From: JACVRW01 sp963825345
GTDB lineage: Bacteria > Actinomycetota > Thermoleophilia > Solirubrobacterales > Thermoleophilaceae
Assembly: GCA_963825345.1 (NCBI GenBank)
Contig: CAWGSQ010000001.1
Location: 186,001-250,000, forward strand
DNA length: 64,000 nucleotides
Direction: 5' to 3'
Position numbers and translations under genes: made by a program. The notes beneath the pieces are model-generated. The model worked only from the letters and a program-made list of their open reading frames with translations. It was not told the DNA's origin and searched no databases. Positions 16,372-25,580 of this stretch are shown here, one piece after another (position 1 is the first letter of the stretch; each line of letters opens with the position of its first letter).

Positions 16372-17952
16372 ATGCGCGCCGGGAAGCTACCCACGATCGC
16401 GCGCCTTGGCACCATGTTCGAGCGCACCGCCGACGTTCGGGACAAGGACGACCTCGAGGAGGTGCTCGAGGACGTCTGCCGCACGATCGCCGAGCTGCTC
16501 GGCTACGGCGCCGTGGTCGTGAACGTGTACCGGCCGGCCTTCGACGACATGCTCACCGCCGCCGCGGTCGGGTCTGAGGAAGCTAACTCGCAGCTCGTGG
16601 GCAGGAGCTCGCCGCGCGAGACCTGGGTGCCGCTGCTCAACGAGCGCTTCGAGCGCCGCGGCGCCTACTTCGTGCCCGGCGGGGAATTCGACTGGGACGG
16701 CCTCGGCGTGGACAGCTACGTGCCACGGATCGAGGCGAGCCGGGATCCGGATGCCTGGACGGCCGAGGACGCCCTGTTCGTGCCGCTGCGCGACCCCAAG
16801 GGGCTTCTGATCGGCGTGGTCTCGGTCGACGAGCCCGAGACCGGGCAGCGCCCCACGGACGAGGAGCTCGACGCCCTGGTGGCGATCGCGCGCCATGCGG
16901 CGCTGGCGCTCCGTATGGCGCAGGACAGGGCCAACAACGTTCAACACCAGCGCATGCTCGAGGGGATCCTCGAGGTGTCCGCGCGCCTGGCCGAAGCCGA
17001 GGAGCCGGACGAGATTCTCCAGTCGGTCTGCGACGGCATCAGCGACGCGCTCGGATTCGAGAAGGTCGTGATCGAGCTTGCCCCCGCGCGCGGCGCGCCG
17101 CTCACCCCGTATGCAGCCACCGGCTGGGACATGGAGGCGGATGCCGTGAACCACGGCATCTCGCTCGAGACGCTCGCGCCGCTGTTCACCGACGAGTTCG
17201 AGGTGGCGGGCTGCTACCTCGTGCCGACCGAGGTGGCCGAGGAGCGGCTCGGCCGCAACCCGATCGACTACCGCTCGGAGCTGAACGGCCGCGGCCCACA
17301 CGCATGGTCGCGCCACTGGCTGCTCGTGCCGCTCGCCGAGCCGCAGGGCCGAACGCTTGGCCTGATCTGGGTTGACGACCCGCGCGACCGCCTGCTGCCC
17401 ACCCGCGCACGCCTCCAGGCGCTGCGGCTGTTCGCCAACCAGGCGGTGGCCGCCCTCCAGTCCGCGGACCAGGCCCTGAAGCTGCGCCACGAGGCCACCC
17501 ACGACGCGCTCACCGGCGTGCTGAACCGGCGCGCCTTCCGCGGGCGGCTGGCGGTCGAGGCCGCCCAGCCGGATGCGGCGTTCGCGCTGATCCTCTGCGA
17601 CATGGACAACCTCAAGAGGGTGAACGACACGCTTGGCCACGAGGCCGGCGACCTTGCCCTCCGGCTGCTCGCCGACGCGCTGCGCACCGGGCTGCGCCGC
17701 GACGACGCCTACCGTCTCGGCGGCGACGAGTTCGCCGTGGTGCTGGCCGGCGCCTCCGAGCTCGACGCCGAGCGCGTGTTGCGCCGCCTCCAGCATGCCG
17801 TCTCACGCGCGGCGCGGCCACCGATCTCCATGATCGAGGCCAGCTTCGGGCTGGCCGTCTACGAGCCGGGGGAGACCGCCGACCGCCTGGTGGCCCGCGC
17901 CGACGCGATCCTCTACGAGGCAAAGCGCCGCCGCCGCGAAAGCGTGGCCTAA
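16372..17952 (+). CDS. GAF-GAF-GGDEF diguanylate cyclase
   Basis: 526 residues from ATG 16372, chosen because GGAG lies 6 nt upstream; an in-frame GTG at 16360 is possible. Two GAF-type sensor domains occupy about residues 20-190 and 195-360, the second beginning near RMLEGILEVSARLAEAEEPDEILQ. The GGDEF domain (about 375-525) has DALTGVLNRRAF, CDMDNLKRVNDTLGHEAGD and an intact GGDEF signature in YRLGGDEFAVVL near residue 450, so it should make c-di-GMP from two GTP. No membrane segment or EAL domain. It sits between imuB-DUF6504 and dnaE2 but has its own FliA-like promoter and a terminator, so it is likely regulated apart from the SOS genes. Confidence 0.92.
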   Translation: MRAGKLPTIARLGTMFERTADVRDKDDLEEVLEDVCRTIAELLGYGAVVVNVYRPAFDDMLTAAAVGSEEANSQLVGRSSPRETWVPLLNERFERRGAYFVPGGEFDWDGLGVDSYVPRIEASRDPDAWTAEDALFVPLRDPKGLLIGVVSVDEPETGQRPTDEELDALVAIARHAALALRMAQDRANNVQHQRMLEGILEVSARLAEAEEPDEILQSVCDGISDALGFEKVVIELAPARGAPLTPYAATGWDMEADAVNHGISLETLAPLFTDEFEVAGCYLVPTEVAEERLGRNPIDYRSELNGRGPHAWSRHWLLVPLAEPQGRTLGLIWVDDPRDRLLPTRARLQALRLFANQAVAALQSADQALKLRHEATHDALTGVLNRRAFRGRLAVEAAQPDAAFALILCDMDNLKRVNDTLGHEAGDLALRLLADALRTGLRRDDAYRLGGDEFAVVLAGASELDAERVLRRLQHAVSRAARPPISMIEASFGLAVYEPGETADRLVARADAILYEAKRRRRESVA

Positions 17953-17989
17953 ACCCTCAAGTAGGGGTCTGACCCCTTTCTGAGGGTTT
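17951..17989 (+). terminator. Nested inverted repeat between the GGDEF gene and dnaE2
   Basis: AAACCCTCA (17951-17959) pairs perfectly with TGAGGGTTT (17981-17989), and inside it GGGGTC (17964-17969) pairs with GACCCC (17971-17976) around a single T. The outer arm starts inside the GGDEF stop codon. The closing TTTG gives a short T-run, so intrinsic termination is likely; the symmetry would also work on the other strand. Confidence 0.65.
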
Positions 17990-18000
17990 GTAACGGTATG

Positions 18001-18014
18001 CGAACATGTGTTCG
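18001..18014 (+). promoter_or_regulatory. LexA (SOS) box at dnaE2
   Basis: CGAACATGTGTTCG, identical to the imuB box, within the same 17-bp string. It overlaps the GTG at 18008 and reaches the first base of the GTG at 18014. A TATGCG at 17997-18002 could be the -10, so LexA would cover the transcription start. Confidence 0.88.
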
Positions 18015-21000
18015 TGCCTTACGTCGAGCTCCACTGCCACTCGGCCTATTCGTTCCTCGACGGAGCGTCTCATCCGGTCGAGCTGGCGGGGACGGCCGCT
18101 GATCAGGGCCACTCGGCCCTTGCGCTGACCGACCACGACGGGCTGCACGGCGCCATGGAGATGGCGCAGGCGCTGAAGCCGCTCGGGGTGCGGCCGATCA
18201 CGGGCGCCGAGATCACGCTCGACGACGGCACCCATCTCACGCTCCTCTGCGAGACGCGCGAGGGCTACACGAACCTATGCCGGCTGCTCACAGCGTCGCA
18301 CTGGCACACCCGCCGCTGGGCGCGCGAGGGCTGGACCGAGGCCGGCCGGCGCCAGGACCCGCTCGACGGGGAGCCGCATATCTCGTTCGACGACATCGAG
18401 CCGCTCACCGCCGGGCTCGTGTGCCTGTCGGGCTGCGCGCGCGACGGCGCGGTGGCCTCGCGCGTGGAGGCCGGGCGGCACGCCGAGGCGGCGGCCGTGG
18501 CGCGTCGGCTCCTGCGGATCTTCGGCTCCGAGCGCTTCCGGATCGAGCTCCAGCGCCCGTTCTGGCGCCACGACCGGCGCCGCAACCGGCTGCTCGCGGA
18601 GCTGGCCGAGCGGCTGGGAGTGCCCACGGTGGCCACCGGCAACGTGCATGTGCACGAGCGCGCGCGCATCTCGCTCCAGGACGCAATGGTCGCGGTGCGG
18701 CTGGGAAAGACGCTGGACGAGACCGAGCCGGGCCGGCGCGGCAACTCCTCGCACGTGCTCGCTCCGCCCGAGCGGATGGCGGAGCGCTTTCGCGAGCACC
18801 CCAACGCGGTGGAGGAGAGCGGGCGGCTCGCCGAGCGCCTCAGCTTCGACCTCACCGAGGACCTCGGCTACCGCTACCCGGGCTCGGAGGACCCGCAGGC
18901 GGACGAGAAGCTCGCCGTCCTCTGCGGCGAGCGCTTCGAGGAGCGCTACGGCCGCAGCTCCGACGCCGCCGCCCGGCTCGACGAGGAGCTGCGCGTGATC
19001 CGCCACCTCGGGCTGTCCGGCTTCTTCCTGCTCCACCGCGACCTGCTCGAGCTCGCGCGGGAGGTGGCGGCGGAGGTGCGCGGGCCGGAGTCGGCGCGCC
19101 GCCTGCTGCCTCCGGGGCGCGGGCGCGGCTCGAGCGTGTCGTCGATCGTCTGCTACCTCACCGGGCTCTCGCACGTGGATCCGATCGCCAACGAGCTGCT
19201 GCTCGGCCGCTTCCTGAACGAGGAGCTGACGGCACTGCCCGACATCGACCTCGACTTTCCGCGCGACATACGCGACGTGCTGATCCCACGCGTGCACGAC
19301 CGCTACGGCCGCGACCGCTGCGCGCTCGTGGCCGCCTTCTCGACCTTCCAGGTGCGCTCCGCGGTGCGCGACTTCGCGAAGGCGCTCGGCCTCCCGCCCG
19401 GGGAGATCGAGCGGCTGGCGCGCCAGGTGGACCCGTGGAAGGACAAGAACGACATCCAAGGCGAGGTCCCCCGCGGCGGCTCGCCGCGCTGGGACGCGCT
19501 CGTGAAGCTCGCCCACGACGCCTGGGGGCTGCCGCGCCACCAGTCGCAGCATCCCGGCGGCATGGTGATCGCCACCCAGCCGCTGATCGACCTCTGCCCG
19601 GTCCAGCCCGCCTCGATGGAGGGGCGCCAGATGGTGCAGTGGGACAAGGACTCATGCGGCGACGCGGGCTTCCTCAAGATCGACCTGCTCGGGTTGGGGA
19701 TGCTCTCCGCTGTCGAGCGCTGCGTCGACGAGATCGCGCGCACACGAGGCGAGCGGATCGACCTGTCGCGGATCCCGTACGACGACAAGGAGGTCTACGA
19801 GCGCATCCAGGAGGCGGAGACCACCGGTGTGTTCCAGATCGAGTCGCGCGCGCAGATGCAGATGCTGAAGCGGACCAGGCCGGAGACGCTCGACGACCTC
19901 ACCGTGCAGGTGGCGCTCGTGCGGCCCGGGCCGATCATCGGCGGGGCGGTGCACCCCTATATCGAGCACCGCAAGGCTCTGCGCGCCGATCCGAACTACG
20001 AGGTGCCCTACGAGCATCCCTCGCTCGAGCCGGTGCTGCGCGACACGCTCGGCACGATCGTCTTCCAGGACCAGGTGCTGGAGGTGGCGATGGCGTTCGC
20101 CGGCTTCAGTGCGGGGGAGGCCGAGGGGCTGCGGCGGGCGATGAGCCGGCGGCGCTCCGAGGCGGCGATCCGCGCCTACGAGCAGAAGTTCCTCACCGGC
20201 GCGGCCGAGCGCGGGGCCTCGCCCGAGACGGCCTCGACCGTGTGGAACCAGATCGTCGGCTTCTCCGGCTTCGGCTTTCCCAAGGCGCACTCGGCGGCCT
20301 TCGGGCTGCTCGCCTACCAGTCCACCTGGCTGCGGGTGCACTACCACCCGGAGTTCCTGTGCGCGCTCCTGAACGAGCAGCCGATGGGCTTCTACCCGCC
20401 GGACGCGCTGGTGCACGAGGCGCAGCGGCGCGGGGTGGAGGTGCGACCGCCGTGCGTGGTGAGGAGCGGCGCGGAGTGCATGGTCGAGGACGGCGCGGTT
20501 CGAATCGGGCTCGGCTACGTGACGGGCGTCAAGGAGGCAGAGGTGCGCGCCATGGCCGCCGAGCGCGGCGACGGCTGGCGCTCGCTCGGCGACCTCGCCG
20601 GCCGCTCCGGCGCCTCGGCCGAGACGCTCGGGCGGCTTGCCTGGGCGGGCGCATGCGACGCTCTCGTGGACGGGGTCGAGCATGGGCGGCGACGGCGTGC
20701 GCTCTGGATGCTGGGCGTTGCGGTGCCGGGCACCCAGGTGCCGGAGGGCACCCAGCTCTCCCTGCCACTCGAGCCCCAGGAGGGTCCCGACCTGCGCGCG
20801 CTCAGCGCCTGGGAGCGCATGCTGGCGGACTACGGGTCAACGGGCGTGACTCTGCGCGAGCACCCGCTCGAGCTGATGCGCCCCGCGCTGCCCGCGGACC
20901 TCAGCACGAGCACCGACCTGGAGACCAACCCGCACGGCCGTCGGGTGCGCGTGGCGGGCCTCGTGATCGCCCGCCAGCGCCCGGCCACAGCGAAGGGCGT

Positions 21001-21295
21001 CACTTTCATGCTGCTCGAGGACGAGCTCGGAACGATCAACCTGATCGTCTCCCCGCCTGTACACGACCGCTTCCGGCTGGCGGTGCGCTCCGAGCCGCTC
21101 GTGCTGGCATCGGGCCGGCTCGAGCGCCGCGAGGGCACGGCCAACGTGATCGTCGATCGGATCGAACGCCTCGACCGTCCCGACCTGCCGAACGCCCAGG
21201 TCAAGCACATCGAGCCGCGGCGAGTGTGGTCGAGCGATGCCGGCGAGCTCAGCGCGGTCGTGCCGAGGGCACACAGCTTCGGCAGGCGCGGGTAG
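18008..21295 (+). CDS. dnaE2: Error-prone DNA polymerase III alpha subunit DnaE2
   Basis: 1095 residues from GTG 18008; GTG 18014 (MPYVELHCHS) is nearer the usual family start. DnaE2 is the SOS-induced translesion replicase that works with ImuB. The PHP domain opens with VELHCHSAYSFLDGAS and ALALTDHDGLHGA. The polymerase core has GRGSSVSSIVCYLTGLSHVDP and the catalytic PDIDLDFPRDIRD near residue 410; HPGGMVI and KIDLLGLGMLSA follow. An OB-fold domain lies near residues 970-1060 (VRVAGLVIARQRPATAKG). The length is typical of DnaE2 and shorter than replicative DnaE1. A LexA box overlaps the start. The downstream DUF72 gene starts 15 bp later. Confidence 0.95.
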   Translation: MFVPYVELHCHSAYSFLDGASHPVELAGTAADQGHSALALTDHDGLHGAMEMAQALKPLGVRPITGAEITLDDGTHLTLLCETREGYTNLCRLLTASHWHTRRWAREGWTEAGRRQDPLDGEPHISFDDIEPLTAGLVCLSGCARDGAVASRVEAGRHAEAAAVARRLLRIFGSERFRIELQRPFWRHDRRRNRLLAELAERLGVPTVATGNVHVHERARISLQDAMVAVRLGKTLDETEPGRRGNSSHVLAPPERMAERFREHPNAVEESGRLAERLSFDLTEDLGYRYPGSEDPQADEKLAVLCGERFEERYGRSSDAAARLDEELRVIRHLGLSGFFLLHRDLLELAREVAAEVRGPESARRLLPPGRGRGSSVSSIVCYLTGLSHVDPIANELLLGRFLNEELTALPDIDLDFPRDIRDVLIPRVHDRYGRDRCALVAAFSTFQVRSAVRDFAKALGLPPGEIERLARQVDPWKDKNDIQGEVPRGGSPRWDALVKLAHDAWGLPRHQSQHPGGMVIATQPLIDLCPVQPASMEGRQMVQWDKDSCGDAGFLKIDLLGLGMLSAVERCVDEIARTRGERIDLSRIPYDDKEVYERIQEAETTGVFQIESRAQMQMLKRTRPETLDDLTVQVALVRPGPIIGGAVHPYIEHRKALRADPNYEVPYEHPSLEPVLRDTLGTIVFQDQVLEVAMAFAGFSAGEAEGLRRAMSRRRSEAAIRAYEQKFLTGAAERGASPETASTVWNQIVGFSGFGFPKAHSAAFGLLAYQSTWLRVHYHPEFLCALLNEQPMGFYPPDALVHEAQRRGVEVRPPCVVRSGAECMVEDGAVRIGLGYVTGVKEAEVRAMAAERGDGWRSLGDLAGRSGASAETLGRLAWAGACDALVDGVEHGRRRRALWMLGVAVPGTQVPEGTQLSLPLEPQEGPDLRALSAWERMLADYGSTGVTLREHPLELMRPALPADLSTSTDLETNPHGRRVRVAGLVIARQRPATAKGVTFMLLEDELGTINLIVSPPVHDRFRLAVRSEPLVLASGRLERREGTANVIVDRIERLDRPDLPNAQVKHIEPRRVWSSDAGELSAVVPRAHSFGRRG

Positions 21296-21310
21296 GGCAA
21301 CATCCAGGCC

Positions 21311-22198
21311 ATGGCCGGACGGATCCGAGTGGGAACCTCGAGCTGGGCGGACCCAGGCTTCGTGAAGGAGTGGTATCCGCCGAAGATGCCGGCCAAGGAG
21401 CGGCTGCCCTGGTACGCGCAGCACTTCGACATGGTCGAGCTGAACTCGAGCTTCTACGCGATCCCAGACCGCAACACCGTCCATGGCTGGGTGGAGATCA
21501 CCCCGCCGGGCTTCACCTTCGACGTGAAGGCCCACCGCGCGCTCTCGCGCCATTCCGCCCCGGTCGAGTCCCTGCCGCCTGATCTGCGCGAGCTGCACGG
21601 CACGGCCGAGCTGGAGCGCCCGCTCGCAGAGCGGCTCGTCGAGGAGACGGCGCCGCTGCGGGACGCCGGCCGCTTCGGCGCGTACCTGCTCCAGCTAACG
21701 CCGGCCTTCTCGCCGAGGAAGCACGAGCTCGAGGAGCTCGACGGGCTCGTCGGCATCCTCGGCCCGCACGGCCTCGCCGTTGAGCTGCGCAACCGCAACT
21801 GGGTCGACGACGCCCGCCGCGAGCGGACCCTCGACTGGTTCGCGGATCGTGGCGTGGCCTTCGTGGGGGTGGACGCCCCACCGGGGGACAACTTCCAGAT
21901 CATGCCGCCGATCGACGCGGTCACGACCCCGTCGATCGCCTATCTCCGCGCGCACGGCCGCAACACGCAGGGATATCTCACGGGCAAGTCCGTGGCGGAG
22001 CGCTTCGCATGGCAGTACACCGACGACGAGCTGGAGGAGATCGCCGGGCGGGCGAGAGGATTGGCGGAGAGGGCGGGCGAGGTGCACGTGGCCTTCAACA
22101 ACAACCGCGGCGACGATGCGCCCACGGCGGCACAGCGCTTCCGCTCGCTACTCGGCCAGGCGCCGCCGGAGCCCGAGGGCGTGCAACTCAGCCTCTAG
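21311..22198 (+). CDS. DUF72 (YecE-like) family protein
   Basis: 295 residues, ATG start 15 bp after dnaE2. The N-terminal RIRVGTSSWADPGFVKEWYPP, followed by YAQHFDMVELNSSFYAIP and FTFDVKAHRALSRH, is the standard DUF72 pattern; LAVELRNRNWV and AFVGVDAPPG are later motifs. The family adopts a TIM-barrel-like fold and has no established reaction. No signal or membrane segments. It might be read through from dnaE2, so a role in damage response is possible but unproven. Its 3' end overlaps the convergent anti-sigma gene by 4 bp. Confidence 0.88.
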   Translation: MAGRIRVGTSSWADPGFVKEWYPPKMPAKERLPWYAQHFDMVELNSSFYAIPDRNTVHGWVEITPPGFTFDVKAHRALSRHSAPVESLPPDLRELHGTAELERPLAERLVEETAPLRDAGRFGAYLLQLTPAFSPRKHELEELDGLVGILGPHGLAVELRNRNWVDDARRERTLDWFADRGVAFVGVDAPPGDNFQIMPPIDAVTTPSIAYLRAHGRNTQGYLTGKSVAERFAWQYTDDELEEIAGRARGLAERAGEVHVAFNNNRGDDAPTAAQRFRSLLGQAPPEPEGVQLSL

Positions 22199-22608
22199 GC
22201 GCGACGCAGCTCGAACCAGACGTGCTTGTAGGGCCCGTCGTGCCTGACGCCCCACTTGTCCGCCAGGCGCTGGACGAGGAAGAGTCCCCAGCCGGTGTCC
22301 TCATCGGCGGACTTCTCCACGCACTCCGGGTCGAACCCCGGTCCTGTGTCGGCCACCTCGGTGAGAACCGCCGACTTGCCGATCGCGACGCTGAGCGTCA
22401 CGGAGTCAGCTGCCGTGTGCCGCACGCTGTTCGTGACCAGCTCGGTTACGAGCAGGCGCAGAGTCTCCACGAGGGGTGGATCGAGGTCCGCTCGCAGCTC
22501 CGCAATGGCGCTACGAGCCGAAGCTGCCGCCTCGGGACCGCTCCCGAGCCGCATTTTCAGGGCATCGTGACTTTGCCCTTCAACGCCCCTGCGCGTTTCA
22601 ATGGCCAT
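22195..22608 (-). CDS. RsbW-like anti-sigma serine kinase (HATPase domain)
   Basis: 137 residues forming a single GHKL ATPase domain. Visible motifs are the N-box LRLLVTELVTNSVRHT, the G1 box DTGPGFDP, and the G2-like region GWGLFLVQRLADKWGV. Such stand-alone kinases bind a sigma factor and phosphorylate an anti-anti-sigma (STAS) protein in partner switching. It lies 47 bp downstream of the SpoIIE phosphatase on the same strand and is likely co-transcribed. Neither the sigma factor nor the STAS partner is encoded in this window. Confidence 0.85.
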   Translation of the reverse strand: MAIETRRGVEGQSHDALKMRLGSGPEAAASARSAIAELRADLDPPLVETLRLLVTELVTNSVRHTAADSVTLSVAIGKSAVLTEVADTGPGFDPECVEKSADEDTGWGLFLVQRLADKWGVRHDGPYKHVWFELRRA

Positions 22609-22655
22609 CCCACTGAAGGTACCCAGGGAGCGATCAGGCCCAACCTCTGCAAGAT

Positions 22656-25547
22656 CTAGTCCACGACGCGAAGCACGAGCACGGCAATGTCATCGCGGGG
22701 CCGGCCGCCCTGTGACAGCACCGCCGCCTCCTCGACTTTCGCGGCGATCGCGTCGGCCCCGGCGCCGGCGCATGTGGCCACCAGCTCCGCCAGCCGGCGC
22801 TCGTCCAGGACCGTGGCATCACCCCGACTCTCGATCACGCCGTCGGTGTAGAAGACGAGCGCGTCGCCCGGCTCGAGCGTGACGGCGCGGTCCTCCAGGT
22901 TCGGGTCGGGGACCACGCCGAGCAGGGTCCCGGGCGCTCCCACGGTCTCGACCGTTCCCTCGGCGCGCAGCAGCAGCGGGAGCGGATGCCCGCCGCAGGC
23001 CACTCCCACGCGCGCGCCGCGGTCGAGCTTCTCGATGTAGGCGTACGCGACGGTGCAGAAGCGGCGGTCGTCGCGCTGGCGAAGGAGCGCCTCGTTCAGC
23101 ACGGCCAGGCTGCGGCTCGGAAGGTGCTCGCGCATCGCCGCGGCCCGCAGGGTGTAGCGGGCGAGCGCCGTCACCGCCGCGGCGTCCGGGCCCTTGCCGC
23201 ACACATCTCCCATCACCACGGTCCAGCCTCGGTTGCCGGTCTCGAACATGTCGTAGAAGTCGCCGCCCACCTCGTTGCCCTCGCCGGTGGGGCGGAAGCG
23301 CGCGGCGGCCTCCACGCCGGGGATGTCCGGCAGCTCCACAGGCAGCAGGCTCTCCTGGAGGGTGCGCGCGATGTACGAGCGCTCGGTGTAGAGGCGGGCG
23401 TTGTCCACCGCCGTCGCGCAGCGCCGCCCCAGCTCCTGCGCGAGTTCCACGTCCTGTTCGTCGAAGCGCCGCCCGGAGTTGCCGCTCACGAACGTGAGCG
23501 CGCCGAGCGTGCGCCCGCGCGTGGTCATGGGAACGATGATCACGGAGCGCATCCCGAACTCGCTGAGGATCCGGTAGTGCTCCTCGTCCTGAGCGCCCTC
23601 CCGCAGCAGCTCGTCGGGTATCTCGGGGTAGAGCTCTGCCTGCCCGGTGCGAATCACCTGGTAGACGCCCGCCGGCGCATCCGGGTCGGGCGGGTAGCGC
23701 TTGCTCACGTCGAGCGCCCACTCGCGCACCTCGGGATCCACGTGCGCCAGCGCCTTGCGCTCGATCGCCCCGCTGTCGGTCACGAGCTCCACGGCCACCC
23801 AATCCGCCACCTCCGGCACCGCGAGGTTCGCCACCTCTACCAGCAGCTCGTCCGGGTTCAGCGAGGAGGCCAGCACCTCCGCGCTGCGCGCCAGGAAGCG
23901 CTGGGACATCTCCGCGCGCTTGTGCGCGCTGATGTCCTCGATCACGTTGATCGCCATGGTCACGTTGCCGTCCGTGTCTCGGATCGGTGTGGCCTTGACC
24001 GCCGACCAGTTCTCCTCACCGGTCTCACGGACGCGGAAGCGCACCACCGCCTCCGGCGCGTCCTGGCCCAAGAGCGCACGGCGGCCGGGCAGGGCCTCGA
24101 GGGGGAAGGGCCGTCCGTCCTCGTCGAGGATGTCGTAGCGGTCCATGATCGTGGCGGTCGGCGCGTTCAAGAGCTCCTCGGTCGACGAGAAGCCGAGCGT
24201 CCTCACGGCCGCATCGTTCGCGAACAGCAGCTTGCCGTCCGGGCCCTGGGCGGTCACGGCGTCAGCCACGCCCTGGAGGATCGCCTCGAGCTGCAGGCGT
24301 GCCTCCTCGCGCTCCTGCTGCGCCTGGAGGCGGGAGGTGATGTCCCGGATAGTTCCGGTGAACATCGGCGGGTCCGCCTCCGCGATTCGGTTCACGGCCA
24401 GCTCGACCGGGAACTCCTCGCCGTCCGCGCGCAGGCCGGTCAGCTCCAGGCGCTGGCCCAGGATTTTGCCCTCGCCGGTGTCCACGTAGCGGCGCAGCCC
24501 CTCGCGGTGACTCTCGCGGAGCGACGGCGGGATAACCAGCTCGGCCATCTCCTGACCGACGGCAACATCCTCCGGATAGCCGAAGAGCTGCTCGGCCGCG
24601 CCGTTGAACTCGACGATGCGGCCCTCGTGATCCATCGTGATCACCGCATCCAGCGAGGAGTCCAGCATGGCCGCCTTCCGGGCCTCGCTCACCCGGACGG
24701 CCTGCTGGGCGCGCACGAAGTCCATGAACTCGCCGATCTGGCGCCCGAGCGCATCCGCCAGGGCGTAGAGCTCGGGATCCCGCTCGCGGATCTCGCGCGA
24801 GAACAGCTCCAGCACGCCGATGCGCTCGTCTCCGTTGCGGATCGGGAACGCCATCCCGCCGCGTAGGCCGACGCCGATGAACTCCTTCTCGCGGATGAAT
24901 GCCCCGCTCGCGCGGACGTCGCCGACCCAGAGCGGATGGCCCCGCTCCCACACGAGGCCGGCAAGACCGGTGCCACTGACCATCGTCATCTCACGGCTGA
25001 CACGCTCGAAGTCGCCGAAGTCGAGGTCGTGTTCGCGCCACACCGCCACGATGCGCAGCCTGTCGTCGCCGTCCATGGTCCAGAACTGCGCGAGCTCGCG
25101 GCCGAGCGGCCTGGCGATCGCCTCGAGCAGGCGCGGGGCGGCTTCGTCGAAGCTGCTCGACTCCGCGAGGGCCCGCGCCACGCCGTACTGCACCTGAAGG
25201 CGGGCCGCGTCGCGTTCGCGCTGGGCGCGCAGCCGGGCGACCACCACCGACAGCATCCCGCCAACGGCCACGACCACGATCCCGATCACATGCGTGCTGC
25301 TTCCGAAACCGTCGGAGAGGAGCCCGGCCGGGACCGAGATCGCGAGGGCGAGCAGCGCAACCGCCGCGGTCTGTCGGGTGGTGGCACCAGTCGCCGCGAT
25401 CAGCGGACCCACCACGACCAGCTCGGCGAGCACGGCGCGCGTTCCGAGCGCGGCGTCGATCACTAGCACCACGCCCATCGCAGCCAGGGCAAGCAGAACC
25501 GTCCTGCGGCCGCGGGCGGAGTCCCCCGAATTCAGATGCAAGCCCAA
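22656..25547 (-). CDS. Membrane-anchored GAF-PAS-PAS-GAF-SpoIIE PP2C phosphatase
   Basis: About 963 residues from TTG 25547, chosen because TATCCT lies 8 nt upstream; TTG 25541 and ATG 25478 are alternatives. Residues about 15-105 hold three to four transmembrane helices. A GAF domain follows (about 120-265), then two PAS domains (AMLDSSLDAVITMDHEGRIV and LEAILQGVADAVTAQGPDGK), a second GAF (about 565-720) and a C-terminal SpoIIE domain (about 735-960) with EVGGDFYDMF, GDVCGKGPDAA, GDALVFYTDGVIESR and RPRDDIAVLVLRV, which contain the metal-binding Asp residues. It should dephosphorylate a STAS anti-anti-sigma factor in response to membrane, redox or ligand cues. The next gene encodes the opposing kinase. 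Confidence 0.92.
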   Translation of the reverse strand: MGLHLNSGDSARGRRTVLLALAAMGVVLVIDAALGTRAVLAELVVVGPLIAATGATTRQTAAVALLALAISVPAGLLSDGFGSSTHVIGIVVVAVGGMLSVVVARLRAQRERDAARLQVQYGVARALAESSSFDEAAPRLLEAIARPLGRELAQFWTMDGDDRLRIVAVWREHDLDFGDFERVSREMTMVSGTGLAGLVWERGHPLWVGDVRASGAFIREKEFIGVGLRGGMAFPIRNGDERIGVLELFSREIRERDPELYALADALGRQIGEFMDFVRAQQAVRVSEARKAAMLDSSLDAVITMDHEGRIVEFNGAAEQLFGYPEDVAVGQEMAELVIPPSLRESHREGLRRYVDTGEGKILGQRLELTGLRADGEEFPVELAVNRIAEADPPMFTGTIRDITSRLQAQQEREEARLQLEAILQGVADAVTAQGPDGKLLFANDAAVRTLGFSSTEELLNAPTATIMDRYDILDEDGRPFPLEALPGRRALLGQDAPEAVVRFRVRETGEENWSAVKATPIRDTDGNVTMAINVIEDISAHKRAEMSQRFLARSAEVLASSLNPDELLVEVANLAVPEVADWVAVELVTDSGAIERKALAHVDPEVREWALDVSKRYPPDPDAPAGVYQVIRTGQAELYPEIPDELLREGAQDEEHYRILSEFGMRSVIIVPMTTRGRTLGALTFVSGNSGRRFDEQDVELAQELGRRCATAVDNARLYTERSYIARTLQESLLPVELPDIPGVEAAARFRPTGEGNEVGGDFYDMFETGNRGWTVVMGDVCGKGPDAAAVTALARYTLRAAAMREHLPSRSLAVLNEALLRQRDDRRFCTVAYAYIEKLDRGARVGVACGGHPLPLLLRAEGTVETVGAPGTLLGVVPDPNLEDRAVTLEPGDALVFYTDGVIESRGDATVLDERRLAELVATCAGAGADAIAAKVEEAAVLSQGGRPRDDIAVLVLRVVD

Positions 25548-25555
25548 CTTGGGCG

Positions 25556-25573
25556 AGGATACTGCGCTAGAAA
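25556..25573. promoter_or_regulatory. Back-to-back -10 hexamers for the SpoIIE and MBL genes
   Basis: On the minus strand TATCCT (25561-25556) is 8 nt from TTG 25547. On the plus strand TAGAAA (25568-25573) is 7 nt from GTG 25581. Only 33 bp separate the two start codons, so both transcripts are probably leaderless and the two promoters share DNA. Confidence 0.45.
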
Positions 25574-25580
25574 CCCGGGA

